This document shows positions 1-12,193 of a stretch of DNA of 64,000 bases, in pieces. Within the stretch, counting starts at the first letter, position 1. Each line of letters begins with the position of its first letter. The translations under genes were made by a program, and so were the position numbers. The DNA comes from Holacanthus passer (taxonomy: Eukaryota; Chordata; Actinopteri; Pomacanthidae): the NCBI GenBank assembly GCA_025331565.1, contig JAFREQ010000026.1, positions 3,905,501 through 3,969,500 on the forward strand, written 5' to 3'. Under the pieces are notes generated by a model, which was not told where the DNA came from, searched no databases, and saw nothing but the letters and a program-made list of their open reading frames with translations.

Positions 1-442
1 AAAAACAGACTGTGCCTCCAGTTTTTCTTCTTACCTTTTTGTTTGCTTCGCCACTGCATGTCATACGTGTGCCACACTTTGGCGTGTGCCTGTTTCGAGG
101 ACAGAACAACAGTGTCACCTTGTTTGCTCCTTTTACTCCTGTACTATGACTAATGACTACGATGCCGATGACACCCACCTGTATCTCTCAATAAAACATT
201 TTTTGACTTGGCAAGTAGGTTCATTAAAATGCTTTCTTAATGTAGATAAAACCTCCTCCCAAAACTTATTTGCTCTTGCAGATTAGTAGTTCTCGATTCA
301 GTCTGCAGATTCTCTTCCAAATCATTTGAAGACTCACCTCTTCAGAGAGAACTTACTCAACGAATATACTTTCTCTGCTAAACACACAGTGATGACGGAA
401 CAACGCCCAACTGGACACAAGCCATCTTCTCTTGAGTCTCAC

Positions 443-2368
443 CTTGATGATGTGGTGGGCAGCTTTGTAAGCTCCTGTTCCCTTCAGCTTCAGTCCGGGT
501 GCATGTTCCCCTGTTTCATATCCCTCCACAGCGATGGACTGAAAACATAAGACGACACAAACATTACATCTGTTCAGGCGACAGTGAATGCACCATTCCT
601 CTTTAACCCGACATACCCACGGATTGTTGAACGTGATCCAGTATTTCACTCTGTTTCCAAATCTTTCAAAGCACAAGTTGGCAAAGTCGTTGAAGTAGTT
701 CACCATGCTGACGTTCTGCCAGCCGCCGTACTTCTCCTGCAAGACCTGGGGAGTCAAACAGAGTCATTAGCCACACTGTCGCTTTGAGTCGGCAAATTCA
801 AAAGCAAAGGTTCAGTGAGTTTGATGTTCACCTGCGGTAAATCCCAGTGGTACAACGTAACAATGGGTGTGATCTTGTTGTCCAGCAGCATGTTGATCAG
901 GTCGTCATAATACTTGATTCCTTTCTCGTTGATGTGTTCACCTGAAAGTCAATATTTACTATCATGAAATATAACATAATTAGAGCTGCCTATAATGATT
1001 ATTGTAGCAGTTCATTGTTGGATTATTTGGTCATTTAAAATATCTAAAGAAGTAAAAAACTGCCCACTCTTAAAGCCCAGTGTGACATCTTCACGTTGCT
1101 TGTTCTTGTCCGACCAACAGTATTTAATTCACAATGATACAGAAGAGAGAAAAGCAGCAAATCCTCACATTTATAAACCCTGAAGCAGCAAATTAAAATT
1201 AATGTTGACTTATTTTCTGGTGATTGATTTTCAACTTCAGCACTGATTTCAATAAACGGTGAAAATAATGAGTTGAAAAATGACATTCGTCCACAGTGAA
1301 AATTGAAAAAATACAGAAATAATAATAACATAAGATGTGGTTACTTTTCAGTCCGCTTGGTAAAATCCTTGGCCAGGAGATGGAGAAACGATAATGATTC
1401 AGCTTCATGTCCTTCATCAAGGTAATGTCGTCCTTCAGAACAAACAGCAGAAAACATTTTCAGAATCACTGAAACAGTCCTTGCTAGATGTTTCCCCTGT
1501 TTCCAGTCTTTATGCCAAGCCAAGCTAAACATTTCCTGACTGTAGCTTAATATTTTTATGATAAAGACACGAGAGTTATTGTATTCCCCAAAATGTTGAG
1601 CCTTTGAAATTCTAGTGAAGATCCTAAAGTTTGTAAAGACACCAAATATGTATCAGTGTATCTACGAAATGATGCACAAGAAATCTATATTATTTCCTTT
1701 TGATGTAAAGGTGCAGCCATGAAAAACATGGACTTGAATCTTTGAATCTTAGATTTAAATTTTTCACAGTGTAACATCACATAGTTAATACAGAATATAC
1801 TGTCAGTCAGTCTGGAATCAGAGGAGCTTTTTAACTGGACATTTTGACAAACAGATATAAACACTTCAAACCTAATTTAACTTAGTAAATTTTGTCTTTC
1901 ACATTCAACATTAATCTCATGACTTTATCAGCCTCTTGTTTTCTGGAGAGCTACTAAGTTTTCACCTTGAATTTGTAGTAGCCCTCACACGAAGAGTCTC
2001 CAGTGTCGTTTAAGAAGATTTTCCCCTTTGTGTGGGCGAATGCATCCCAGATGCTCATTCCTTTGCCGTCGATGTTCCACGCTCCTTCAGTCTGATAGGC
2101 AGAGCTGCCAGCTCCCCAGGAGAATCCTGCAGAGGACAAAGCAGACGACACCGGTCAACGCTTTGCAGACTGTCATCGTGTTTACTTTGGTTATGACCTC
2201 AGCAGTTTGTGGACTGTTCTGTGTTTAATCGTGTGTCTTACCAGTTGGGAAGGTGCCGTAGTAGAAAGACGTCCTTTCATTCTTCGTCCAGTCAAAGTCG
2301 TCACTGGCTGACACACACAGCACCAGTGCGAGCACATGGTACGGCCTCAGGATGAACCACTGCAGCAT
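443..2368 (-). CDS. lctl: Lactase-like protein (gamma-Klotho type, GH1 fold), 5' part, cut by window edge
   Basis: Six exons are readable on the minus strand: about 2242-2368, 1966-2126, 1345-1432, 832-941, 617-745 and 443-538. The start ATG at 2368 opens a signal-peptide-like stretch, followed by the glycoside hydrolase family 1 motifs GSSAYQTEGAW, NHYRFSISWPRILPSG, TLYHWDLPQ and KYGGWQNVS. These match the vertebrate LCTL/Klotho-related protein much better than lactase itself. Later exons, including the catalytic nucleophile region and the C-terminal membrane segment, lie beyond the left edge. The family acid/base motif, normally TFNEP, reads TFNNP here, so the acid/base glutamate is missing, as it is in mammalian LCTL. 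From family knowledge, LCTL is a single-pass ER/plasma-membrane protein important in lens and eye and is probably a weak or inactive glycosidase. Its 5' end faces the crystallin gene 2.7 kb away, transcribed divergently. Which fish paralogue (a or b) it is cannot be told. Confidence 0.9.
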
Positions 2369-4775
2369 CGTGGTCTTTGGCAAGGAGCTCGCTGTCTTCA
2401 GTTACACCTGAAGGACAACGACCACACAGTTTGAACACTGGTTTCACTGATTCAATGGCTAATGTCGACGTGTAGGCGTCCAAAACCTAAAACATCTCCT
2501 GTTTGTCGGCTCTGAGCTCGTTGAGGACAGATCACAAAGTATAGATGGAAGTCGAAGTAAGACAAGGTTCAGAAACTCACACAAAGGTGTCAGGTGTCCA
2601 CAGGTTTGGAGTAAAACCATCCTAACTCAAACCCCAAACCTCAGGATCACTTGTTAAATATCCAGTGAAAAAACAGCCGGTCATTGTCAGACCTCATGGA
2701 CATAAAGGAAGAATCTAGTTTCATTTCAGCCAGCTGTAAGACACACTGACACAAAATGCTACGAGGGACAGAAAGTAAGCCAGCTTGTCCAGCACTGTGA
2801 GGATGAGCGACATTTCAGGCTGCTGTGTATCTTCAGTGGTGCAAAAGATAACCAAGATCAAAAAATCAAAGTGGGTAAAAAGTGAGAGTCCTCCTCGCCA
2901 AAGCCAAAGCCTGCCGCTTCTCTCCCTACATCTGCCCCTTTGCTCGGTGTCTGTCTCAGCCCCGGCCGCCTCACTCAGAACCACATATAGATGTCTGACC
3001 TGCTGCACGTCCTGCATTTGTCTCCGCTGGAAACTGCTCCAAAATGCAAGAAACGTCCCCGAGCTTCTGGACCTGGCTGATGCTCCCGGTGTCACCGGCA
3101 GGTTCGGCGCCAATGTTACAGAAACAAAACCGAGTGAAGCATCCAGGACATTTTCTGCTATTCATCAGCCCACAAACAGCAGCAGCCGGCCCCCCCACAC
3201 TCTCGCTCTCTGAATACCTCCATTTGAAATCAGTGAAGTGTGAATGTAAATTTGCTGCGGCCGACAGATCTTTTGGAAAAAGAAGGGAGTTTGTCCCTGT
3301 AAGCAAAGTTAATGTTAGTGAGTCTGATCCATTTGCAGCTCGGTCTCATGGCTTTATACTGTGTTTATACCACAACAGAAAATATTACACTTAGGTTTGT
3401 AGTCATCAATAAAAACCGTGAACCGCTCTAGAAACAAATTCTCATTTCCATCCGTCTGTATTTGTGCCAAACAAAGTCGCAGCCATCACACACAATAACA
3501 GGACACAATAACAGAAACAGCTTCACAGTCACATGATGCAAAACAACACAGCAAAGATAAAATATGTTTGTCAAGTTTGAAATGAAGATTTTTTTTCTAG
3601 TTAATGAACAAGTCAGGGAGGAGCCACAGTATATTGAAATGCTCCACTGGATTATTAGAAACCGTTTCTGTCTTTTGTGGGAAAATGACATGATTTTGTT
3701 GCTCTTTTTCCCAAAAAAATCAAAAACAACACACTGGATGTAAATTACTCACTAAACATAAGCACAATAATATGATATAACCTAATTTAATGATTCAAAG
3801 AATTTATTGTCATATTTCTTAAAATACCATCAGTGCATTTACCGACATGTACTATGCATGTACATGTACACACACTACAGCAGATGAAAGCAGATGAATA
3901 GACCTGAATAAACAGGATGTGGGTTCGTTGCCACCTGTGCCTCCGTTTCATTGCTCTGTATGTTTTAAATTGTACCTGACAGTGTTTTATAATGGTCCTT
4001 TATGATGTTTTATTGACTAACATAAATATTCTCTTTTCCTTTTATTACTGTTCTGCACGATCATAAATGATCTCAATAACTTTTAATCTCATATTCTGTT
4101 TATAGAGAGACTTTGTGTCCAGGGACAACAGATGAAAAACTCTCTTCTCTGACTCAGTGTTTATTCATCGTCCCTGTTAAATTCACCCATAAAGAGACAA
4201 ATAAATAAAGACAGTTGAAATCTTACTGCCTGCACATCAAAGCTGCCATTAAAACGAGGTTTGTTTGCCTTGATGCTATAATACTCACCCGGTCGCAGCA
4301 GAGAATATTATGGCCTGGATGAGTCTCTGATAATGACCTGTGCTCTTTTCATCATATATCTCATCCAGGTGTGGTAAAGTAAAGTAAAGATAGAAGTTCA
4401 GTTTACGGTCGGTATTTAAAACTGTGCACTACATCGACAGATACACAGATCACAGGTGACTCAAGTGTCTGGTCCTGTTCTTCCAAAGTCAATCATCTCT
4501 TGAGCAGCAATAGAACTTCATATAATTTAAACTAACAGATTATAACGAAGCTACATATCAGTAGATGAAGGCGAAGGAAACACTGCAGGGCTGCACTAAC
4601 AGCCCCGTGGTGTCCCTCAGGGTCATGACCTCTCCCTGAATACAGTGAGCTGGAGCTGCACAAAGCATGAATACAAGCATTATCATAAGGTGCATTGTTT
4701 ACAGGGCATTGTTGTAAAAATGCTGAATTGTTCAAAGCTAAAACTGTTGGCACTGCACTCTCACATTTACATGTC

Positions 4776-4820
<45 letters not shown>

Positions 4821-5064
4821 AGAAACGCTGCTCTCTCTGCTCGTTTCTATATCTGCATGCTCACATCTATTTGCATGTGTGTGTTTGTATGTTTTTTTGT
4901 GCTCTGCATGTGTTTGTAGCTGATGGTGTGTGTGTGTGTGGGTGTTGACAGAGGAGACAACATGAGCGTGTGTGTTTAGCATATCAATGGCGTCCAGGGC
5001 CCCGATGACTGTTGCAGAACCACTCTGAGCTTTCTAGTACCTGTCGGCTCACCTCGACTTGCTG
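2369..5064. other. Intergenic region between lctl and the crystallin gene
   Basis: About 2.7 kb separates the divergent lctl and crystallin starts. I see no convincing exon. Open frames around 2721-3306 overlap on both strands and lack recognisable domains or splice context. A palindromic ATGTAC-rich stretch lies near 3845-3870 and GT microsatellites near 4784-4943. The interval presumably holds the regulatory DNA of both genes, but I could not single out specific sites beyond the crystallin TATA box. Confidence 0.5.
4784..4818. repeat. (GT)n microsatellite
   Basis: An uninterrupted run of about 17 GT dinucleotides, with a second short GT tract near 4927-4942. It is a simple sequence repeat upstream of the crystallin gene and is likely polymorphic. 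Confidence 0.95.
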
Positions 5065-5072
5065 TATTTAAG
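5065..5072 (+). promoter_or_regulatory. TATA-like box of the crystallin gene
   Basis: TATTTAAG lies 30-37 bases upstream of the crystallin start codon at 5102. This implies a very short 5' leader, as is usual for beta/gamma-crystallin genes, whose TATA box sits close to the ATG. The placement supports the chosen start. Confidence 0.6.
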
Positions 5073-5101
5073 GGGCTTTCTTGTTGCCTCGCAGAGCTGA
5101 C

Positions 5102-8100
5102 ATGAACATCTTTACTAAGGTCCCAGGATTAGCCCAACAAACCAGGTATGTTTACAGTGCCGTGCGCCGGCCGGGGCCCGCAGAGTCAGACCCCCGGTCA
5201 GACGTGTCGAGGTGGGTGGACCCCTGGCTCCACATCCCACCTCCTGCTGGTCCTCATGCTCTGCTCTCTGTGACGCCTCCAACACCAGTTTCCCAAAATC
5301 ACCTGAGGAGTGATAGGAGACATGTTCACATATTGAATATTTTAGGTGCGAGTTGATGGTTTGAATTGGCTGAAGCATGATGATATTTCTAAATTAATAT
5401 GAGTCATAATCTGTTTGGAATAGAAATGAAAACTTCCAGAATGATATAAGTGAGGACACTTTCAGGCTCAGGCCTTCAGCTTCACTTCAACACACCATCA
5501 TTTGTCTCCAAAGTTTCTGTGTGATTCTTCTGTTTTAATCATGACGTTGTGTGTTTGGGATATAATTACTCATTAAAAATGCTTCTATATTCACAGCAAG
5601 CTGGGGTCTGTGCTCCAACGTGCCTTCTACGGGTCCAGTGGGAGGGTGAGTCAAATCATTATACAGACTTACTTTGTTAAAGCATGTTTATTTGAACCGA
5701 TCAGGCCTCTAACTGAGAAGTACAGGTTCTGCATCGACTCTGTGGTATTGAATTGTCATCATATATAAACATACTTGTTCACTGTTTTCATCATAGTTCT
5801 GTACTTCTTTCCTGTGGAGACGAGTTGGTAAACACAGAGTATTTTTATTCAGGGTCCTACATTCAGGGTTGATTCGCTTTGAGGAGCTGGTTCTGTTTGT
5901 GAAGAGTGTTGCTCCTCATTTGACCCTGTTTCTGAGAAATGAGCCTAATCCAGGCAGAATTATGTTTCCCAGCAAAACATACGTTTGCAAAACACATTGG
6001 TGATGGTCTGTAAAAATCAGTTCTATGAGAAAGAGTTGGCTCAACATTAAAAGCTCCACAGTAAAGTAAGAAATTGGATTTAAAATTCTCATAAAAACAT
6101 AAACATAAAAAAAATTGTAAGACCACAAAACAATCAAAATATCGTCTGACACACGAGTGCAAATATGTAAATAATACAGAGGAGAACGTGCACGACAAAG
6201 CTGAGGATGTTCAGAGGTCAGAGTTCACCTTTTCTCTACAGAGAAGAAAACTAAACTACAGAAAAAGGAAGCTTCACACACGGGAGGCTGAGCTTCCCCA
6301 AAAGTGTAAAACTTATCTAATAAAATGTAATATTTATAAAATGCTCATTACCACTTGACTGTGCAGTAAAATCAGAGCAGACTCTTTATAGTCATCTTTT
6401 TTTCCTCTGGTGTCTTCAGGTGACCCTTTTCGAGCAGCGGAACTTCGCCGGCAGGCGGCTGGACCTGAGTTCTGACTGCGTCAGGCTCAGTGACAAGAAC
6501 TTCCCAGAGAGATGTAACTCTGTGCAGGTGGAGAGCGGAGCGTAAGTCTGCACCACCACCTAAAGTAGACGGCGGGTCACTGCAGCAAACAGACAGACAA
6601 CAACAGAGAGAACGTAGATGAAGCAGCCTTAAATACAAATATCAGCACTGAAGGACTTTTTGTTCATCTGCCTTTGAGCAGAATTAAATATAAACAAGTC
6701 TGAGAATTGTGATTTCCATGATAAGATGATTAGTCTGTCCCAGGAATGAACCCAGTGTTTAGTCGGGTAGTTTGCAGGTGAAACCGTGTCGTCACGTCAC
6801 AGGTAAAACTACACTAAACGAATAAGGTTCAGGGCATTTAATGTTTCCTGAAAGAGAAAATTATCTTGGATTAAACACAAATGTTAAGACCTAATTTTAG
6901 GTCTGCAGGGTCAGTGAATAAATTCAACCTAAACTTTTAGATTTGACAGCAAAACTTTCCCTGCATCGGCCTCTGACTCCTCTCTCTCTCCTCCATTCAT
7001 TCAAGATGGATCGGTTACGAGCATGAGAACTTCCGGGGCCGTCAGTACCTGTGGGACATGTCCGAGCGTGGAGAGTACAACTGCTACGACAAGTGGTGCG
7101 CTCAGGTGGACCACGTCTCCTCCGTCCGTGCCGTCAAACAGGTGAAGCATGACGTCACAGTACAGAGCGGCATCACAGCTGCTGCATCAGTAACACTCAC
7201 AGACTTTCATTAAAAAAAAAAAAAAAAAACAAGCTTTAACGTTTTTGGAATCAGGGTTGTAGGTTCCCCCTCAACGTAAAGTGGCCTAATTGTTGTGACA
7301 CTTGACACAGAAATGATTTCGAGGAAAATCTGCCAAAGTGCAGACTGTAAAGTTTTTAATTCTCCAGACGATAACACAGAGCTTTGCACTGAGGGAAAAT
7401 GATAGACTAGATTCACAGCTGACTTTGTGCTTGAAAACATTCCAGTGCATTCGAGTTAAAACTTGTTTTAGATGTTAAACAACATCAAGTAAAACTGCAC
7501 AATGATCTCAGACTCCAGAGGAATCTTTAAAAAGAAGGTTTGGTGTGAAAATGGTCAAAGTTCCATTTTAAAATCGGCGACTCGGGGTCAGATTATTCCC
7601 CCACCGACATGCACTCAGTATATTTCTGCTCTCTCCAGGACAACAACCCTCCCAGAGCTCAGCTGTTTGAGAGAGCCGGCTTCTCTGGTAAGAAGATGGA
7701 GCTCCAGGACGACATCCCCAACCTGATGAGCCGCTACAACCTCAACAGAGTCGCCTCCATCCGCGTGCTTGGAGGAGCGTAAGTGCAACATCCCTCCTGC
7801 TGTCTTTCACTCCTCAGCAACTGAGCACTGAGGAAAATATCAATACAGAATCAATCAGGCGTTTAAACTGGATCAAACATCAGCTTCATGGTTGTTGTGC
7901 AGGCGAGAACAGTTTTTTAAATCCTAGGTCCAAGTGTCAAGTCTTCATAAACAAACTGCATGTTGAGAACAACTCTCACCATGAGGTCCATTTAGTGCCT
8001 GTTTTCGATCATATCACATGATCATCGACAGAGTGACAAACACTGTACGTTAACTCCATCTGCTGATCAAGACTGAGAAATGACCAAAAGCTCCAGTGCA

Positions 8101-8568
8101 GCTACTAAATGGGCCCTGTGGTGAAATTGTTTTCTCACTTGTTTCCAAAGTCAAGAATGAACTTTCCAAGTCAAGTGCAAATCTTACAGCTGACCATTAA
8201 AATGGTACTTAATGTCATACTATCACTTCCAATCACTTATTCATTATACTTCCATCCTGCCTGAAGTCCCTATTTTTGTGACTAAAGTCTGACGACTGCA
8301 TGATTCAGTCAAAGCAGAAACTTTTCCTCTATTGCTCCAAAAAAATAAAATCAGCACTAATTGTATGCTACAAGTTTTCAGTCAACACGTCTGCAGACAA
8401 CAGAACACTGATCTAACCCTCCTGTGTGTTCGTAGGTGGGCGGTGTATCAGGAGCCAAACTACAGAGGACCTCATTACATCCTGGAGAAGCGTGATTACA
8501 ACAACTTCTCTGACTGGGGCAGCCAGAACAACACTGTGGGCTCCATGCGCAGAGTCCGCTTCAACTAA
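5102..8568 (+). CDS. crybgx: Beta/gamma-crystallin (lens structural protein), provisional crybgx
   Basis: Six exons (5102-5145, 5597-5645, 6420-6541, 7006-7141, 7639-7778, 8436-8568) encode 207 residues. The first two exons give a 31-residue N-terminal extension (MNIFTKVPGLAQQ...). The next four each encode one Greek-key motif, for example starting VTLFEQRNFAG, WIGYEHENFRGRQY, AQLFERAGFSGKK and WAVYQEPNYRGPHY. One motif per exon is the beta-crystallin gene layout, since gamma genes fuse two motifs per exon. The motif sequences are not a clear match to CRYBA or CRYBB members, and the last motif recalls gamma-N. I therefore assign it provisionally to the fish betagamma-X type; the crystallin call is firm, the symbol less so. 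The protein should be a soluble refractive component of lens fibre cells. Every exon has good GT/AG sites, and a TATA box and polyadenylation signal frame the gene. Confidence 0.88.
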
Positions 8569-8662
8569 ACACCAACACCTCTGATCTGAGTCCAGTCAGC
8601 AGGACTTCTCCCGACATCACACACATGAAACCTGTCAGCTTTACACAGACACTTATTTTGGT

Positions 8663-8668
8663 AATAAA
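8663..8668 (+). terminator. Polyadenylation signal of the crystallin gene
   Basis: AATAAA lies 95 bases after the stop codon at 8568, giving a short 3' untranslated region typical of crystallin genes. Confidence 0.75.
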
Positions 8669-9447
8669 CTGTAAAAAGACAAACGTTTGTATTTGTTATT
8701 TGATCACTTTTCATTTAGGGAAAGAAGTGATTCTGCCAGTGAAATTGTTGAGTTGTTTTTAATCGGCTCGTTGCAGCCTGGTTATAACACAAGTACCAAT
8801 TCAGGCATTACAAAATGAAAACTGCACTCACCACAAACAAGTTCTTACAGAGTAGTTGTTCCTAAATACAAAAGTTGTGGATTTATGAATAGCTGGTGCA
8901 ACCAAATCCAAGATGACTCAGACGTTAACAGAAACAAGGCTGTTAAAGAATCTGCTGAACTAAAACATTTTATTCAGCTTTATGAACAAAGTAGATAGTC
9001 AAAGGACAAAGATCCAGGAAGAAAAAAAAAGTGATGAGTATAAGATACAAGTAAAGCACAGACAAACACTTGTTGCCAAATGTTTATGAAAACAAAAATA
9101 AGGCACTTGCTTTAACCATGAGGTAGAATAAAGCTCAAATAAACCAGTATTTCTACAAGAGATTTAAAAAGAAAAAAAAAACAAAACTACACTTTCAGAA
9201 AATTCTTCCATTAAGTTTGTTGCAAACAACCTCTGACTGGAAGCTGTGCAATGTCTCACATGGCACAGTTAAGGTGCACGGAAGGAAAATCTGGCACGCC
9301 AAAGATTTTGGCCAACGGTCAAGATTCTTAACAGACTGAAGCTTGGATCAAAAATTTAAAAACATTTTATTAAAAGCTAGTGAAGTTTTCCACAGTGATC
9401 TAAAATAAAGTGCAAGTGAAATGTCCTCTGAAATGTTAAAGTTTGCC
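8669..9447. other. Convergent intergenic / ccnb2 3' untranslated region
   Basis: The crystallin gene (+) and ccnb2 (-) converge here. On the minus strand AATAAA occurs at about 9366-9371 (close to the ccnb2 stop) and again near 8965. Most of the interval is therefore probably ccnb2 3' untranslated sequence of one or two lengths. No other gene is seen. Confidence 0.5.
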
Positions 9448-11828
9448 TCAAGGATTGTTGAGTAGAGCAGCTGCCATGTTCTTGATGACGGACGACTTCA
9501 GCTGAGGAATGAGGCTGATCTTCATCAGTTTGCTGCTCGAGTACTTGTTCTTTACAGCCTGCAGAGGAACAAAGTGTTTCAGTTTAATTTGTTCTTGACA
9601 CAGAACCAGGAGTTAATTGTGCTTGTTGTCAGCCAACTCACCATGAACTTTGTTTTCCCCTCATTTACCATCACAACATTTTTGGCGATGTGCTGCACGA
9701 TCGGCTTCAGATGGGCCTCGTCATACGTCGAGTAGTGCTGCTGTGTGGGAGACTGGGACGAGACAGGGAGACCAATTAAACACAACTCTGCTAAAACAGC
9801 AGGTGACACCCGTGAAACCAGTCGCTTGAATTCCATCGAACTCACCCACGGCAGCTCGTCAAGCAGCAGCTGGGAGAGACACAGGGAGGCGGCAGCGATC
9901 TCAGAGGGCCGATAGTGAACCATGTCGTAGTCGATGAGGGTCAACTCCATCAGATACTTGGCCAGAGTGTGTCTCTCTACATCAGACTGAGACAAACAAC
10001 TGCAGTCAAACATTTCACAAATTCTTGCCAGTGGTCATTTTAGCACAACAAAGGCCTAATATGGTTGTGTGTCCTGGCAAATTAGAAATAAAGCTGAAGA
10101 AGCAAAAGCTACCAGAGACAATAAGCAGCTGACAGATCTTCTGACTCATGAATCATTTGTATTTTGTGAATACATGAAATTTGTTAGATACAACTGCAGC
10201 TTGGGCTAAAACTGAAACATTCAGAGAACTGATACAGATTTTTACATCATTGGATAAAATGATCTTGATAAAAGTCAACATTAAATAGATTACACCAGAT
10301 TCATGCGGTAACTCACATTGGCCACCTTGGAAGCCCGTCTGAGGAAGTGTAATGGAAGAGGACGTCCAAGCTGAAAATTGAGGCTCCTCAGAACCACCTG
10401 CTCCATCTCCAGAATCTGACACTTAGTAAACGCGTTGTCTGTGATGTAGGCGAAGTCTCCGACCTCTGGAGCGTACATCTCCTCGTATTTACAGGCCACC
10501 AGCATGGAGGTCACACCAACCAGCTGCAGCTTTCTGCGAGAGACCGGCTGGACCTGCAGCAGAGGGGGAAGGTTTTCACACAGCTCACAACACCAGAGAG
10601 AAAAAACTATTCACACTGTTCTTACCTGGAGAAAACGATCCAGGATGGCAACTGTGAGGTACAGAGTCTCCTGCAGCAGCTGGAACCTGGAGTGAACCTG
10701 GACCAGCCAGTCGATCAGAAGAGCTCGCATGCGCTCGGTGATTTCATAACCCTGCATGTAGTTGGCTCGTACAGCCTGCTGCACCTGTGGAGACAGACGG
10801 CGATGAAGACAAACTACAACACAAGGTGAGAGCAGAGAGTCTGAACGACGGAGGGAATAAATTACCTCCAGGACGTGGAGATAGTTGTAGATATCTTTGA
10901 CATATTGCGAGCAGAGCTGCGGCAGGTCTCCGTCCTGTTCGTCTACGTCCTCCACAGTGAGCAGCGCCTCAGAGAAAGCCTGGCACAGCTCCTCCTCCTC
11001 CTTCATGGACACGTCGGCCGACTCCTCTGACGCCGGTGGGACGGGCTCTGCAGGTGCTTGGACCTGGACGACTGGAGGCGCCACCTGGACCGCACTGGCT
11101 TTAGCTTTTTGGGCACAAGATGGTTTAGATGAGGCTTTGGCTCGTCCCGTCCTCTGAGGAAACAAGATGCAGCTTTATTCAGAAATGGTGTGTTAGATTC
11201 AAAAGAACAGTTACTTTAGTCCAACTGTAGTAATCTTTAAGTGTGCATGACAAGGCCAGAGGCATGTCAACGTCCAAACATTACACATGTGATTGATCAT
11301 TAATCAGCAGCCTCCACTCTTCTGGGAATGCTGCCCAAAGGATCTGGGCTTTGTGGCTAAAGGTGTCCACATACTTTTGGCCATATGCTGTGTCTCGTGC
11401 CTACGTGTTTCTCGGGTCATGATGCGATTCACAGCTCCGATCAGAGGTGAAACAAACTGTTGTTCCTCCATCACGTTACCTTTGTGTTGACTGCTGCTGC
11501 AGGAAAGTTGGTGATCTCTCCCAGAGCAGCTCTCCTCAGACCTGCTGCTGTGCTTTTACTCATCTTCACCGGGTTCTCTGCGGCTGGAAGCTGCTGGAAC
11601 AAAGGAAGGACACAACTCAAACACTCAGTAGAGAGTTGAATTGGAAAAGCACAGGTGAACAAAGAGGCGAGCAAGCGGCGGTGTTAGCTAACGATGCTAA
11701 CTAGGGAAGCTAACGATGCTAACTAGGGAAGCTAACTGCAGCCGCTTCACTAACAACAAACTGCAGGAGATAAAACAGTGGAATAAGTTCAGTTTACTCA
11801 CCGCAGCACGAACTTCCACAGACGACAT
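9448..11828 (-). CDS. ccnb2: G2/mitotic-specific cyclin B2
   Basis: Eight exons (about 11802-11828, 11480-11593, 10866-11153, 10626-10784, 10317-10553, 9846-9986, 9642-9752, 9448-9558) give about 395 residues. The start ATG at 11828 begins MSSVEVRAA. Exon 2 contains a textbook destruction box, RRAALGEITN (RxxLxxxxN), for APC/C-driven degradation. Exons 4-8 hold the two cyclin boxes with MRALLIDWLVQVHSRF, KYEEMYAPE, LGRPLPLHFLRRASK and HTLAKYLMELTL. DVSMKEEEE and FLQVQPVSRRKLQLVG favour cyclin B2 over B1. The protein binds CDK1 and drives entry into mitosis, largely at the Golgi and cytoplasm according to family knowledge. Upstream CCAAT boxes and a CHR element fit G2/M-specific transcription. 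The gene stands alone between the crystallin and cars1. Confidence 0.96.
11290..11400. repeat. Interspersed teleost repeat fragment in ccnb2 intron 2
   Basis: The stretch ending in a GTGTCCACATACTTTTGGCC-type sequence resembles the terminal part of a DNA-transposon-derived repeat that I recall as abundant in fish genomes. It sits in the intron between ccnb2 exons 2 and 3 and has no coding potential. Identification is from memory only. Confidence 0.4.
11687..11736. repeat. 22-bp tandem repeat in ccnb2 intron 1
   Basis: Two identical copies of a 22-base unit beginning GCTAACGATGCTAAC lie at 11687-11708 and 11709-11730, followed by a partial third copy. Confidence 0.9.
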
Positions 11829-11969
11829 GTTGAACAATGTCCTGAACGAGGCCAAACTGTGACTTCAAGGAACAAGACGGAGATTTAGTTCAGCACCAAC
11901 CTGCAAAGTTCAACGAGCAGATCCGTGAAAACCGACTTCAGCAGATAAACAACACGGAGCCGAGCCGCT

Positions 11970-12029
11970 TTCAAATAGAGCTCCGTCAAATCTGATTGGA
12001 TACAGCTGTGGTAGGACGCTGCTGATTGG
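11970..12029 (-). promoter_or_regulatory. ccnb2 promoter: two CCAAT boxes and a CHR element
   Basis: Upstream of the ccnb2 start, read on the minus strand, there are CCAAT boxes at 12025-12029 and 11995-11999, spaced 30 bases, then TTTGAA at 11970-11975. CCAAT (NF-Y) boxes about 30 bp apart plus a cell-cycle homology region (TTTGAA) is the known architecture of vertebrate cyclin B2 promoters, which DREAM and B-MYB-FOXM1 complexes regulate. There is no clear TATA box between the CHR and the ATG. Confidence 0.65.
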
Positions 12030-12066
12030 CTGACGACGTACGGGTTAAAGGTACGATTTACATCAA

Positions 12067-12193
<127 letters not shown>

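Noticed and set aside
2721..3306. Overlapping open frames of 111-142 codons on both strands
   Set aside because: Mutually overlapping frames in a slightly GC-richer patch, with no motif or exon structure.
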